Assembly (NCBI GenBank): GCA_011772275.1
Contig: WVZU01000178.1
Coordinates: 11,781-17,348, forward strand
DNA from: Planctomycetales bacterium
Lineage (GTDB): Bacteria > Planctomycetota > Planctomycetia > Pirellulales > UBA7805
DNA length: 5,568 bases
Direction: 5' to 3'
A program made the translations under genes and the position numbers. The first letter of the stretch is position 1. Each line of letters begins with the position of its first letter. The notes below the pieces were generated by a model. The model did not search any database. It saw only the letters and a program-made list of their open reading frames with translations, and was not told the origin of the DNA. Positions 1 through 5,568 of the stretch are shown piece after piece.

Positions 1-108
1 ACGCGGGACACAAGACGCCGGCCCCCACGATCGAGTTGACTATAGCACCAGAGACAGAGCGAAGAAAAAAGTTCGCGACCCTCGACACCCCAGCCCCGCC
101 ACGCATTT
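1..108 (+). other. Non-coding leader upstream of coaE
   Basis: No gene is supported here. The stretch holds a short purine-rich run (about 51-71, including six consecutive A residues) followed by a C-rich, G-poor segment (about 78-104) directly before the coaE start. No Shine-Dalgarno sequence precedes the ATG at 109. A TTGAC at 36-40 abuts TATAGC at 41-46, but these lack the spacing of a -35/-10 pair, so no promoter is called. Confidence 0.4.
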
Positions 109-726
109 ATGAAAATTATTGGAATCGTTGGCGGAGTGGCCAGTGGCAAGAGCCGGGCCACTGAGTACCTGCGGCAGCTAGGTGCGGCGGTGCTGGATGG
201 AGACCGAGTGGGGCACGAGGTTCTCCGGGAACCGGCGGTGGTGGCGGCGGCCCGGGCTCGGTGGGGGACCGCTATTTTGGACGCCGACGGACAAATCGAT
301 CGCTCGAAATTGGCCAAAATCGTCTTCGCTCCGACCAAAGAGGCCGCGGCCGAACTTCAATTTCTGGAAGATTTGACCCATCCGCGGATCCGAGCTCGGT
401 TGGCCGACGAGGTGGCCAGCCTGGAAGCGAAACGGATCGTCCCCGCCGCTGTGCTCGACGCGCCCGTCTTGCTGAAGGCCGGCTGGAACGACTTTTGCGA
501 CATGATTCTGTTTATCGATACGCCGGAAAAACTGCGGCTGCAGCGGGCCGCGGCGCGGGGATGGAGCCCGCAGGAGGTCCAGCGCCGTGAGGCAGCCCAA
601 GCGACGCTGCAGGAAAAGCGTCAAGCGGCAGACCTGGTTTTGGATAATTCCGGCTCCCCCGCTGAACTTTATCAACAAATTCACGATTTTTGGGATTCCC
701 ATTGCCAAGGATTCATGGCAAACTAA
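109..726 (+). CDS. coaE: Dephospho-CoA kinase
   Basis: CoaE phosphorylates the 3'-hydroxyl of dephospho-CoA with ATP, the last step of coenzyme A synthesis in the cytosol. The 205-residue product is a normal length for the family. A Walker A loop GGVASGKS lies at residues 8-15. The LDGDRVGH motif at 29-36 matches the family's D-x-D-x-V-x-H substrate-binding region. HPRI follows at 91-94, [11 protein letters not shown] at 116-126 corresponds to the LDxPLLFE motif, and the C-terminal ADLVLDNSG at 174-182 matches the usual AD-x-VIDN-x-G. The ATG at 109 is chosen because the P-loop begins seven residues after the methionine, as in typical CoaE proteins. No Shine-Dalgarno sequence is visible. Rho follows 202 bp downstream, so the two may be transcribed separately. 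Identification is by motif reading and is firm. Confidence 0.95.
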   Translation: MKIIGIVGGVASGKSRATEYLRQLGAAVLDGDRVGHEVLREPAVVAAARARWGTAILDADGQIDRSKLAKIVFAPTKEAAAELQFLEDLTHPRIRARLADEVASLEAKRIVPAAVLDAPVLLKAGWNDFCDMILFIDTPEKLRLQRAAARGWSPQEVQRREAAQATLQEKRQAADLVLDNSGSPAELYQQIHDFWDSHCQGFMAN

Positions 727-732
727 AGGTAG

Positions 733-782
733 CTGGGATGGCGGGCAGCCGAGGCGTCTGGATGGCAACTCAGCAATCCCAG
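733..782 (+). other. Inverted repeat just downstream of coaE
   Basis: CTGGGAT at 733-739 is perfectly complementary to ATCCCAG at 776-782, beginning seven bases after the coaE stop codon. The enclosed 36 nt could fold weakly on themselves. No T tract follows, so this is not a canonical intrinsic terminator. It could mark the 3' end of the coaE transcript or be chance. Confidence 0.25.
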
Positions 783-790
783 TCGACAGA

Positions 791-880
791 CCTTTCCTCC
801 ATCCTCTCCTGCCGCGGTTCCCCAACCGTCCTTGTTCTCTCCTCAACCATTCTCTAAAAAAACATCTCATCCCTCCGCTC
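791..880 (+). promoter_or_regulatory. C-rich, G-poor rut-like segment in the rho leader
   Basis: This 90-nt segment of the + strand contains 41 C and only 7 G, with many YC dinucleotides and an A7 run at 856-862. Rho loads on unstructured, C-rich, G-poor RNA (rut sites), and in Escherichia coli rho is autogenously repressed through termination in its own leader. Placement directly before rho suggests the same logic here. At the 3' edge a small stem (878-884 with 892-898, one G-U pair) lies upstream of the ribosome site. The composition is directly seen; the function is inferred. Confidence 0.4.
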
Positions 881-914
881 CTGCCATTCGCGCAGGGGAC
901 CGATCACTCTTTTC

Positions 915-919
915 AGGAG
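915..919 (+). promoter_or_regulatory. Shine-Dalgarno sequence of rho
   Basis: AGGAG lies nine bases before the ATG at 929. It decides the start: the reading frame is open back to an ATG at 587 inside coaE, but only the 929 start has a ribosome site, and it avoids a 140-bp out-of-frame overlap with coaE. Confidence 0.8.
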
Positions 920-928
920 TTCGCCGTC

Positions 929-2404
929 ATGGCTAACGCACGAGGTACGAGCAGCCCCACTCCGGAAACGGCTCTAAATAATAAGTCCGCAGAGGCCGGA
1001 TCCCACCGCACCGTCGATCCTTCCGATCCCATGTACCGCCGTCTGGAAGAAGAAGAACCACTGTCCCTGGCCGAAGAACTGGTCGATGAAGTCGCGGTCG
1101 GAGTCGCGCCTCCGGACCGCTACGACAAGATCAAACAAAACGAAATCCATGTTGCAGAGCTCCAGCGACTGTCGATGGGCGACCTGATCCAACAGGCGCG
1201 GAAAGAAAATATTTCCGATATCGCGGGCCTGAAAAAACAAGACCTGATCTTCAAGATACTTAAGGAACGGGTCAAGCTGAATGGATTGATGTACGGCGAA
1301 GGGACGCTGGAGATCCTTCCCGATGGGTTCGGGTTTCTGCGCAGCCCCGATTATCACTACCTGTCCTGCCCCGATGACATCTACGTATCGCCCAGCCAGA
1401 TCCGGCGCTTCGGGTTGCGGACCGGCACGACCGTCTCCGGACAAATTCGCCCCCCGAAGGAGAACGAACGGTATTTTGCTCTGCTGCGCGTGGAAGCCAT
1501 CAATTATCAGGATCCCAATCTGACGGCGGAAAAGGTCGACTTCGACGACTTGACGCCCTTGCACCCGGACCAACGCATCGTCTTCGAGACAACGTCCGAC
1601 GAACTGGCGATGCGAGTCTGTGACCTGGTGACCCCCGTCGGTTTCGGCCAGCGCGGACTGATCGTCAGTCCGCCTCGAGCTGGCAAGACGATTCTGCTGC
1701 AGAAAATGGCCAAGTCCGTACTCACCAATTTCCCGGAAGCGTACGTGATCATGTTGCTGATCGACGAGCGGCCGGAGGAAGTTACCGATATGGAACGTCA
1801 GGTGAAGGGGGCCAATTGCGAGGTGATCAGCTCCACCTTTGACGAACCCTCCTCGCGACACGTGCAGGTCGCAGAAATGGTGCTGGAAAAGGCCAAACGC
1901 ATGGTCGAATGCGGCTACGATGTGGTCATCTTTCTGGACTCCATCACGCGTATGGCCCGCGCCTGGAACGCCGAATGCCCGAATTCCGGCAAGATCCTCT
2001 CCGGTGGCATCGATGCCAACGCCATGCAGCGCCCCAAACGCTTCTTTGGCTCGGCGCGAAAAGTCGAAGAAGGTGGGTCGCTCACCATTTTGGCAACCGC
2101 CCTCATCGACACGGGCAGCCGCATGGACGAAGTGATCTTTGAAGAGTTCAAAGGGACCGGCAACCTCGAAATCGTGCTGGATCGACAACTGGTCGACAAA
2201 CGTATTTGGCCCGCCATAGATATTAACCGCAGCGGTACACGCCGCGAGGAAATGTTGATGGACCCGGAAGAACACCGCCGCGTGTGCATCCTGCGACGCG
2301 TGTTGAGCGACATGAATCCGCCAGAAGCCATGGAACTCCTGCTGACCCGGCTGCAAAAGACCAAAAGCAACGCCGAACTGCTGATGAGTCTCAAGCCGAC
2401 CTGA
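929..2404 (+). CDS. rho: Transcription termination factor Rho
   Basis: Rho is a hexameric RNA-dependent ATPase/helicase that loads on C-rich nascent RNA and releases RNA polymerase. The product is 491 residues, against 419 in E. coli. The core aligns from about residue 74: a helical Rho-N region (about 74-115), then the RNA-binding OB fold with DGFGFLRS at 132-139, [16 protein letters not shown] at 149-164 and YFALLRV at 182-188. The ATPase domain has Walker A SPPRAGKT at 247-254 and a Walker B strand VVIFLD ending at D337. [18 protein letters not shown] at 357-374 holds the Q-loop, and [11 protein letters not shown] lies at 431-441. All key elements are present. Residues 1-73 are an extra, acidic, low-complexity tail (EEEE near 40-43). 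The gene may be autoregulated through its C-rich leader. The ribH start lies 118 bp downstream. Confidence 0.98.
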   Translation: MANARGTSSPTPETALNNKSAEAGSHRTVDPSDPMYRRLEEEEPLSLAEELVDEVAVGVAPPDRYDKIKQNEIHVAELQRLSMGDLIQQARKENISDIAGLKKQDLIFKILKERVKLNGLMYGEGTLEILPDGFGFLRSPDYHYLSCPDDIYVSPSQIRRFGLRTGTTVSGQIRPPKENERYFALLRVEAINYQDPNLTAEKVDFDDLTPLHPDQRIVFETTSDELAMRVCDLVTPVGFGQRGLIVSPPRAGKTILLQKMAKSVLTNFPEAYVIMLLIDERPEEVTDMERQVKGANCEVISSTFDEPSSRHVQVAEMVLEKAKRMVECGYDVVIFLDSITRMARAWNAECPNSGKILSGGIDANAMQRPKRFFGSARKVEEGGSLTILATALIDTGSRMDEVIFEEFKGTGNLEIVLDRQLVDKRIWPAIDINRSGTRREEMLMDPEEHRRVCILRRVLSDMNPPEAMELLLTRLQKTKSNAELLMSLKPT

Positions 2405-2522
2405 ACAGCACGGCCCAGGTAGCCGACAGGCCAACCCGGCGAGCAATCTTGCGGAAAAGATACGCCCCGTCCCCGCCGGTAGCTCGTACCCCAGGTAATC
2501 AAACGGTTTTGGACGCAGAACG

Positions 2523-2996
2523 ATGGCCAATCAGTTCGCAGGTGATCGCAACAGCGTTTCCGAGGATCGGTTCGGGGTCGTCGTCTCCCGCTATAACCAC
2601 TCCATCACCTCCCAGCTCCTTAACGGCGCCCTGGAAACCCTGACCGCCGCCGGCGTGCCGGAAGACCACGTCGACGTCGCCTGGGTGCCGGGCGCCTTCG
2701 AAATTCCCCTGGCCGCACTCCGCCTGGCCAACTCGCGAAAGTACGTCGCCGTGATCTGCCTGGGCGCCGTCATTCGTGGTGAGACCAGCCATGACCAACA
2801 CATCAACCGCGCTGTAAGCATCGGTGCGACCCAGGCCGCATTGCAGACCGGCGTGCCGGTCTTGTTCGGCGTCCTGACCTGCGATACGCTCGAACAGGCG
2901 ATCCACCGTGCCGGAGGCAACGTAGGGAATAAAGGTACCGAGTCCGCCGCGGCAGCGCTGGAGATGGCCAGCCTGCTGAAAAAGCTCAACACGTAG
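2523..2996 (+). CDS. ribH: 6,7-dimethyl-8-ribityllumazine synthase
   Basis: RibH condenses 5-amino-6-ribitylaminouracil with 3,4-dihydroxy-2-butanone 4-phosphate to make lumazine, the penultimate step of riboflavin synthesis. Family members assemble as pentamers or icosahedral shells. The 157-residue product is the usual length. Visible motifs are SRYN at 22-25 (pyrimidine-binding region), VPGAFEIP at 55-62, [15 protein letters not shown] at 80-94 with the expected catalytic histidine H90, [17 protein letters not shown] at 115-131 and GNKGTES at 135-141. The ATG at 2523 has only a weak GGA nine bases upstream. The 118-bp gap after rho shows no FMN riboswitch-like conserved core and no clear terminator. 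No other riboflavin gene lies in the window. NusB follows 69 bp downstream; ribH-nusB adjacency is common in bacteria. Confidence 0.97.
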   Translation: MANQFAGDRNSVSEDRFGVVVSRYNHSITSQLLNGALETLTAAGVPEDHVDVAWVPGAFEIPLAALRLANSRKYVAVICLGAVIRGETSHDQHINRAVSIGATQAALQTGVPVLFGVLTCDTLEQAIHRAGGNVGNKGTESAAAALEMASLLKKLNT

Positions 2997-3065
2997 GCCC
3001 GCCCCTTCCCGCCTGGCGAGCTGACGTGACCGCAAGCATGCCTGCCCATACCTTACCAGGGTCTT

Positions 3066-3473
3066 ATGTCCCGCCGCAGTCGAGCCCGTGAAGTTGCGTT
3101 GCAGGTCCTGTATCAGGACGATCTGAACCCTGCGCCAGAAGCCGTCGATCCGGCCCCCTTCCTCCAGGCTCGGCTCGGCTCGCAAGAACTGGTGGAATTC
3201 GCCCAATCACTGATCGATGGCGTCCGCCGCAATCGGGGCGAATTGGATCAGCTGCTCTCCAGTACCGCCGACAACTGGGCCCTGGAACGGATGGCCGCTA
3301 CCGATCGCAACGTGTTGCGTATTGGCGCTTTCGAGATTCTCTATACCGGCACCCCCAACCGAGTTGCCATTAATGAAGCCGTTGAGCTGGCGAAACGGTT
3401 CGGGGCGGCTCAATCCGCTCAGTTCGTCAACGGCGTGCTGGACCATATCCTCGCCGAACATGGCAGGGAATAG
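3066..3473 (+). CDS. nusB: Transcription antitermination factor NusB
   Basis: NusB is a small all-helical protein that, with NusE (ribosomal protein S10), binds boxA RNA and joins the antitermination complex on rRNA operons. The 135-residue product is normal for the family. It opens with the typical RRSRAREVALQVLYQ at 3-17. The second half carries the conserved DNWALERMAATDRNVLRIG (69-87), FEIL (89-92) and PNRVAINEAVELAKRFG (97-113), then SAQFVNGVLDHI (117-128). The ATG at 3066 has AGGG four bases upstream, a tight spacing, but the N-terminal motif fixes the start. It sits 69 bp after ribH and 45 bp before ftsY, consistent with one transcript. Rho, its functional counterpart in termination control, is two genes upstream. 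Confidence 0.96.
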   Translation: MSRRSRAREVALQVLYQDDLNPAPEAVDPAPFLQARLGSQELVEFAQSLIDGVRRNRGELDQLLSSTADNWALERMAATDRNVLRIGAFEILYTGTPNRVAINEAVELAKRFGAAQSAQFVNGVLDHILAEHGRE

Positions 3474-3518
3474 GCGACCGGGGCGGGTGAGGATTTAGGC
3501 TGTAAGGAACTGGACCGC

Positions 3519-4451
3519 ATGGGATTATTTGACAAATTCAAACAAGGCCTGCAAAAGACTTCGCGGCTGCTGAAAACCGACGTCCGCGACCTCTTCAAAG
3601 CCGAAGGCCGACTGGTAGACGAAGATTTTCTGGACGAATTGGTCGAGACCCTCGTCAAGACCGACATGGGCCTCAAGCCCGCTCAGGCCATCGCCGATCG
3701 CGTGGGGAACCAATTCCGAGCTCGTATTGTCCATTGGGAAGATGTACTGGTCACGATTAAGACACAACTGAAGGAACTTTTGGCTCAGCCCGAAGAACCG
3801 ATTCGCTACGCGGAGACCGGGCCCACCGTCGTGCTCATCGCCGGTGTCAACGGTTCGGGAAAGACCACCTCCATCGCCAAACTGGCCAACATGTTCCAGG
3901 CGGAAGGCAAGACGGTGGTCCTGGGAGCAGCAGATACCTTTCGAGCGGCAGCCGTTCAGCAGCTGACCGTTTGGGCAGACCGTCTCGGTGTCCAAATCGT
4001 CAAAGGCGAACCCGGCGCCGATCCGGCCAGCGTGGCCTATCAGGCGGTCGAAACGGCCATCCAACAAGGGATCGATGTCTGTATCGTGGACACCGCCGGC
4101 CGCCTGCAAACTCAACAAAACTTGATGCAGCAGCTGTCCAAAATCCGCCGAATCATCGCCAAGCAGATCCCCGCTGCGCCCCACGAAACCCTCCTCGTCC
4201 TCGACGCCACCACCGGACAAAATGGGATCAGCCAGGCGACCCACTTCACCCAAGCCATCGATTGCAGTGGGATTATCCTCGCCAAACTCGATGGTACCGC
4301 CAAAGGGGGGGTTATCGTAGCGATTCGTGAAAAAATCGGGCTGCCAGTCAAATACGTCGGCGTAGGCGAAGGCCTCGAGGATCTGGCCCTGTTCGCCCCC
4401 GACGATTTCGTCGACGCCCTCTTTGAAGACGTCGCCACCGAACCGGCGTAA
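3519..4451 (+). CDS. ftsY: Signal recognition particle receptor FtsY
   Basis: FtsY is the membrane-associated SRP-family GTPase that receives ribosome-SRP complexes and hands nascent membrane proteins to the Sec translocon. The 310-residue product is the short NG form. An amphipathic start MGLFDKFKQGLQKTS leads into the helical N domain (about 1-95). The G domain carries G1 GVNGSGKTT at 109-117, DTFRAAA at 139-145, G3 DTAGR at 191-195, G4 AKLDG at 255-259 and the closing GVGEGLEDL at 281-289. It lacks the long acidic A domain of E. coli FtsY, as in many bacteria. G4 has alanine where TKLD is most usual; the specificity residues K and D are intact. AAGGA at 3504-3508 is the ribosome site, ten bases before the ATG. 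It is the last gene of the apparent ribH-nusB-ftsY unit, with no clear intrinsic terminator after it. Confidence 0.97.
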   Translation: MGLFDKFKQGLQKTSRLLKTDVRDLFKAEGRLVDEDFLDELVETLVKTDMGLKPAQAIADRVGNQFRARIVHWEDVLVTIKTQLKELLAQPEEPIRYAETGPTVVLIAGVNGSGKTTSIAKLANMFQAEGKTVVLGAADTFRAAAVQQLTVWADRLGVQIVKGEPGADPASVAYQAVETAIQQGIDVCIVDTAGRLQTQQNLMQQLSKIRRIIAKQIPAAPHETLLVLDATTGQNGISQATHFTQAIDCSGIILAKLDGTAKGGVIVAIREKIGLPVKYVGVGEGLEDLALFAPDDFVDALFEDVATEPA

Positions 4452-4740
4452 CCAACCACCTCCGGCAGACCATGGCGTGGCGCTATGACCGGCACGCAAA
4501 AGAAACCCGACCCCCCATCGGTTCCAACAAGCCCGTAGGCCGCTGACGGCCCCCCAGCCGCCAGGGGATGACACGTCGTACGGGAAGGAACCCAACCTGA
4601 CATTCCAGAGCAAATCCTCGCAGACACCACAAATGACCATCCGCCTGCGCGATACCCGGTCCTTACGCCGCCGATCGGCATGAGCGGCCCCACAGACGCC
4701 GAGGGGCGCGTGGGACAACGCCCCCACGCCCTCTGCCGCT
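4452..4740. other. Non-coding stretch after ftsY with small hairpins
   Basis: No convincing gene is present; open frames on both strands have no recognisable domains. Three weak to moderate stems are seen: CCGA 4507-4510 with TCGG 4518-4521; GGCCG 4538-4542 with CGGCC 4547-4551 around a CTGA loop; and GCGTGGG 4708-4714 with CCCACGC 4723-4729. None is followed by a T tract. The ftsY transcript may end by Rho-dependent termination in this C-rich DNA or in the array beyond. Confidence 0.5.
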
Positions 4741-4782
4741 GTCCCCGAAAACGCGGATCCCACGCGCCAAGGCGTCGGGGAC
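4741..4782. repeat. Inverted repeat at the left edge of the repeat array
   Basis: GTCCCCGA at 4741-4748 is perfectly complementary to TCGGGGAC at 4775-4782. The enclosed 26 nt contain a further CGCG/CGCG pair (4752-4755 with 4763-4766). The GTCCCC arm shares sequence with the array unit that follows, so it may be a diverged boundary element. No T tract follows it on either strand. Confidence 0.5.
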
Positions 4783-5027
4783 TTCGAAAGGCCAGTTCGC
4801 ACTTCGAAAAGCAGTTGTCCCCAAGGCGCCCCCCAAAGTCCCCCGGCGCCCCCCACAGTCAGTTGTCCCCGGTCGTGCCGCGCCCAATAGGACCTCCCCA
4901 CCTCGAAAGGCAGTTGTCCCCAAGACGTCCCTCCCACCCGTTCGCCACCTCGAAAGGCAGTTGTCCCCAAGACGTCCCTCAAAAGGCAGTTGTCCCCCGC
5001 CCACCCCCCGAAAAGGCAGTTGTCCCC
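4781..5027 (+). repeat. Array of six CAGTTGTCCCC units
   Basis: The 11-mer CAGTTGTCCCC occurs at 4812-4822, 4860-4870, 4911-4921, 4958-4968, 4987-4997 and 5017-5027, always in the same orientation. Start-to-start spacings are 48, 51, 47, 29 and 30 bp. Five copies share an upstream A-rich and G flank, and the fullest form is AAAAGGCAGTTGTCCCC (4981-4997, 5011-5027). Copies three and four are embedded in a 36-bp exact duplication (4898-4933 and 4945-4980). A decayed copy appears near 4781-4799, where ACTTCGAAA also recurs 20 bp on at 4801-4809. A second small tandem, GGCGCCCCCCA followed by A/C and AGTC, lies at 4825-4840 and 4845-4860. The unit encodes no protein that I recognise, and the spacers are too short and uneven for CRISPR. 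Function is unknown. Confidence 0.85.
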
Positions 5028-5040
5028 GGTGGGGCGGGGG
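4994..5040. repeat. GC-rich inverted repeat closing the array
   Basis: The 12-nt arm at 4994-5005 (C5-G-C3-A-C2) pairs with 5028-5040 (GGTGGGGCGGGGG) with a single bulged G. The 22-nt loop contains the sixth array unit. The stem would be very stable. There is no T tract on the + side; after the stem the + strand switches from C-rich to G-rich. Confidence 0.6.
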
Positions 5041-5162
5041 TTGTGTGGTGGGGAAGAATAGGTGGGCTGGGATGTTGCCCTGGCCGAAAGCTGGGAGATT
5101 CCGCAGGTTTTTCAATGGAAAGCGGGGTGGACTGCCGGATTGCTTAGCTGCGCGACGCTTGG

Positions 5163-5179
5163 TGCTTGCAAATCAAGCA
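5163..5179. promoter_or_regulatory. Palindrome TGCTTG-N5-CAAGCA, possible activator site
   Basis: TGCTTGCAAATCAAGCA has perfect 6-bp arms around a 5-nt centre. The outer TGC-N11-GCA geometry is that of NtrC-type enhancer-binding sites. Its centre (5171) is about 120 bp upstream of the -12 element at 5291-5292, within the range usual for sigma-54 upstream activator sequences. It could instead be a simple repressor operator or chance; no regulator gene is in the window. Confidence 0.35.
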
Positions 5180-5188
5180 GCTCGCCTC

Positions 5189-5216
5189 GATCGCTCGATG
5201 ACCCCAGATCGCTCGA
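5189..5216. repeat. 10-bp direct repeat GATCGCTCGA
   Basis: GATCGCTCGA occurs at 5189-5198 and again at 5207-5216, 18 bp apart start to start. It sits between the palindrome at 5163-5179 and the -24/-12 promoter match. A role as a regulator site is possible but rests on position only. Confidence 0.4.
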
Positions 5217-5276
5217 CTCAGCCGCAAACCTCTGCCTCACAGTCCTATTGGGAAAAACCGTCGAATGGGGAACTTG

Positions 5277-5293
5277 TTGGCACAAGGTATGCG
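5277..5293 (+). promoter_or_regulatory. Candidate sigma-54 (-24/-12) promoter
   Basis: TTGGCACAAGGTATGCG matches the sigma-54 consensus YTGGCACGRNNNTTGCW with three mismatches. The essential GG (5279-5280) and GC (5291-5292) are present with exactly ten bases between them. Transcription would begin near 5303-5305, about 90 bases before the ATG at 5393. The match and spacing are seen; use as a promoter is inferred. Confidence 0.5.
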
Positions 5294-5303
5294 GTGCCCA
5301 ACG

Positions 5304-5362
5304 GCGCGCCGTTCTTTGGGTGTGATCTGTGCGGCTGGATCCGCACGGGGGGAACGGCGCGC
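5304..5362 (+). promoter_or_regulatory. Strong stem-loop at the predicted 5' end of the downstream mRNA
   Basis: Positions 5304-5314 (GCGCGCCGTTC) pair perfectly over 11 bp with 5352-5362 (GAACGGCGCGC). Inside, GTGCGG at 5329-5334 pairs with CCGCAC at 5341-5346 around a 6-nt loop, extendable by one G-U and one C-G pair. The left arm overlaps a 12-bp palindrome ACGGCGCGCCGT at 5301-5312. The outer stem starts at the base predicted as +1 of the sigma-54 promoter and ends 13 nt before the ribosome site. It might protect the mRNA 5' end or tune translation; a termination role is less likely because no T tract follows. Confidence 0.5.
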
Positions 5363-5375
5363 GTTTCATCCCTTT

Positions 5376-5383
5376 GGAAGAGG
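5376..5383 (+). promoter_or_regulatory. Shine-Dalgarno sequence of the downstream exported protein gene
   Basis: GGAAGAGG lies nine bases before the ATG at 5393 and supports that start. The same frame is open further upstream but offers no better-placed ATG, and upstream codons would fall in the stem-loop. Confidence 0.6.
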
Positions 5384-5392
5384 CAGAGAGCG

Positions 5393-5568
5393 ATGTGTAG
5401 GACGAGGATCTGGGAGTGTGGGGCCAGTTTGGTGGTGGTGAGTTGTCTGCTGGGATTCATCTTGCTGCCTGTGGTGGGTGTTGTGGCTGAGGATGTGGGC
5501 CAGCCGAGTGGCGGGGTGGGCGAGGTCGTGGCGGGCGAAGTGGAAGAGTTGGAGCAGGTGGTCGACGA
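5393..5568 (+). CDS. Exported protein, N-terminal part only (cut by window end)
   Basis: The frame opens with ATG at 5393 and runs without a stop to the window edge (58 codons plus two bases). I do not recognise the family. The N-terminus MCRTRIWECG has positive charge, then residues 11-32 (ASLVVVSCLLG, then FILLPVVGVVA) form a hydrophobic segment. A VVA|ED site after residue 32 fits signal peptidase I. The mature start is acidic and G/V/E-rich (GEVVAGEVEELEQVVD). A lipobox-like VVSC ends at C18, but it falls inside the hydrophobic core, so a lipoprotein is less likely; an uncleaved membrane anchor is possible. GGAAGAGG at 5376-5383, nine bases before the ATG, is a good ribosome site. Upstream lie a hairpin leader and a sigma-54-like promoter. 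The codons are G-rich (many gtg, gag, ggg), unlike the genes before it. Confidence 0.75.
   Translation, partial: MCRTRIWECGASLVVVSCLLGFILLPVVGVVAEDVGQPSGGVGEVVAGEVEELEQVVD

Larger units (their letters stand above)
5041..5276. other. Non-coding region between the array and the downstream promoter
   Basis: No gene is supported. The first part (5041-5100) is G-rich on the + strand, the opposite of the array. The second part contains a palindrome and a direct repeat, annotated separately, that lie at upstream-activator distance from a -24/-12 promoter match. Confidence 0.4.

Overview
The window is high-GC bacterial chromosome. It carries five complete housekeeping genes, all on the + strand, a non-coding, repeat-bearing stretch of about 940 bp, and the first 58 codons of a sixth + strand gene cut by the window edge. 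The gene order coaE - rho - ribH - nusB - ftsY, a Rho with a roughly 73-residue acidic N-terminal extension, and sparse Shine-Dalgarno use suggest a planctomycete, perhaps of the Pirellula/Rhodopirellula type. That assignment is inference from gene order and protein style; there is no rRNA or marker alignment behind it.

Layout. 1-108 is an upstream leader. 109-726 is coaE (last step of coenzyme A synthesis). 727-928 is a leader with a very C-rich, G-poor core, followed by a clear ribosome-binding site for rho (929-2404, transcription termination helicase). After 118 bp come ribH (2523-2996, lumazine synthase of riboflavin synthesis), nusB (3066-3473, antitermination and rRNA transcription factor) and ftsY (3519-4451, SRP receptor GTPase). 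The last three are separated by 69 and 45 bp and are probably co-transcribed. The genes join CoA and flavin cofactor supply with transcription termination/antitermination and membrane protein targeting; none looks damaged.

4452-5392 has no credible gene. It holds a hairpin-rich, C-rich stretch and then an array of six same-orientation copies of CAGTTGTCCCC, including a 36-bp exact duplication. The array ends in a strong GC stem-loop. From about 5160 a different organisation begins: a palindrome of TGC-N11-GCA form, a 10-bp direct repeat, a good -24/-12 (sigma-54) promoter match at 5277-5293, an 11-bp perfect stem starting at the predicted transcript 5' end, and a purine-rich ribosome site. 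The gene that starts at 5393 encodes a protein with an evident signal peptide.

The most notable items are the apparent sigma-54 promoter module in front of the exported protein, the CAGTTGTCCCC array, and the rut-like leader of rho, which suggests autogenous control. All three are read by eye and need computational or experimental confirmation.
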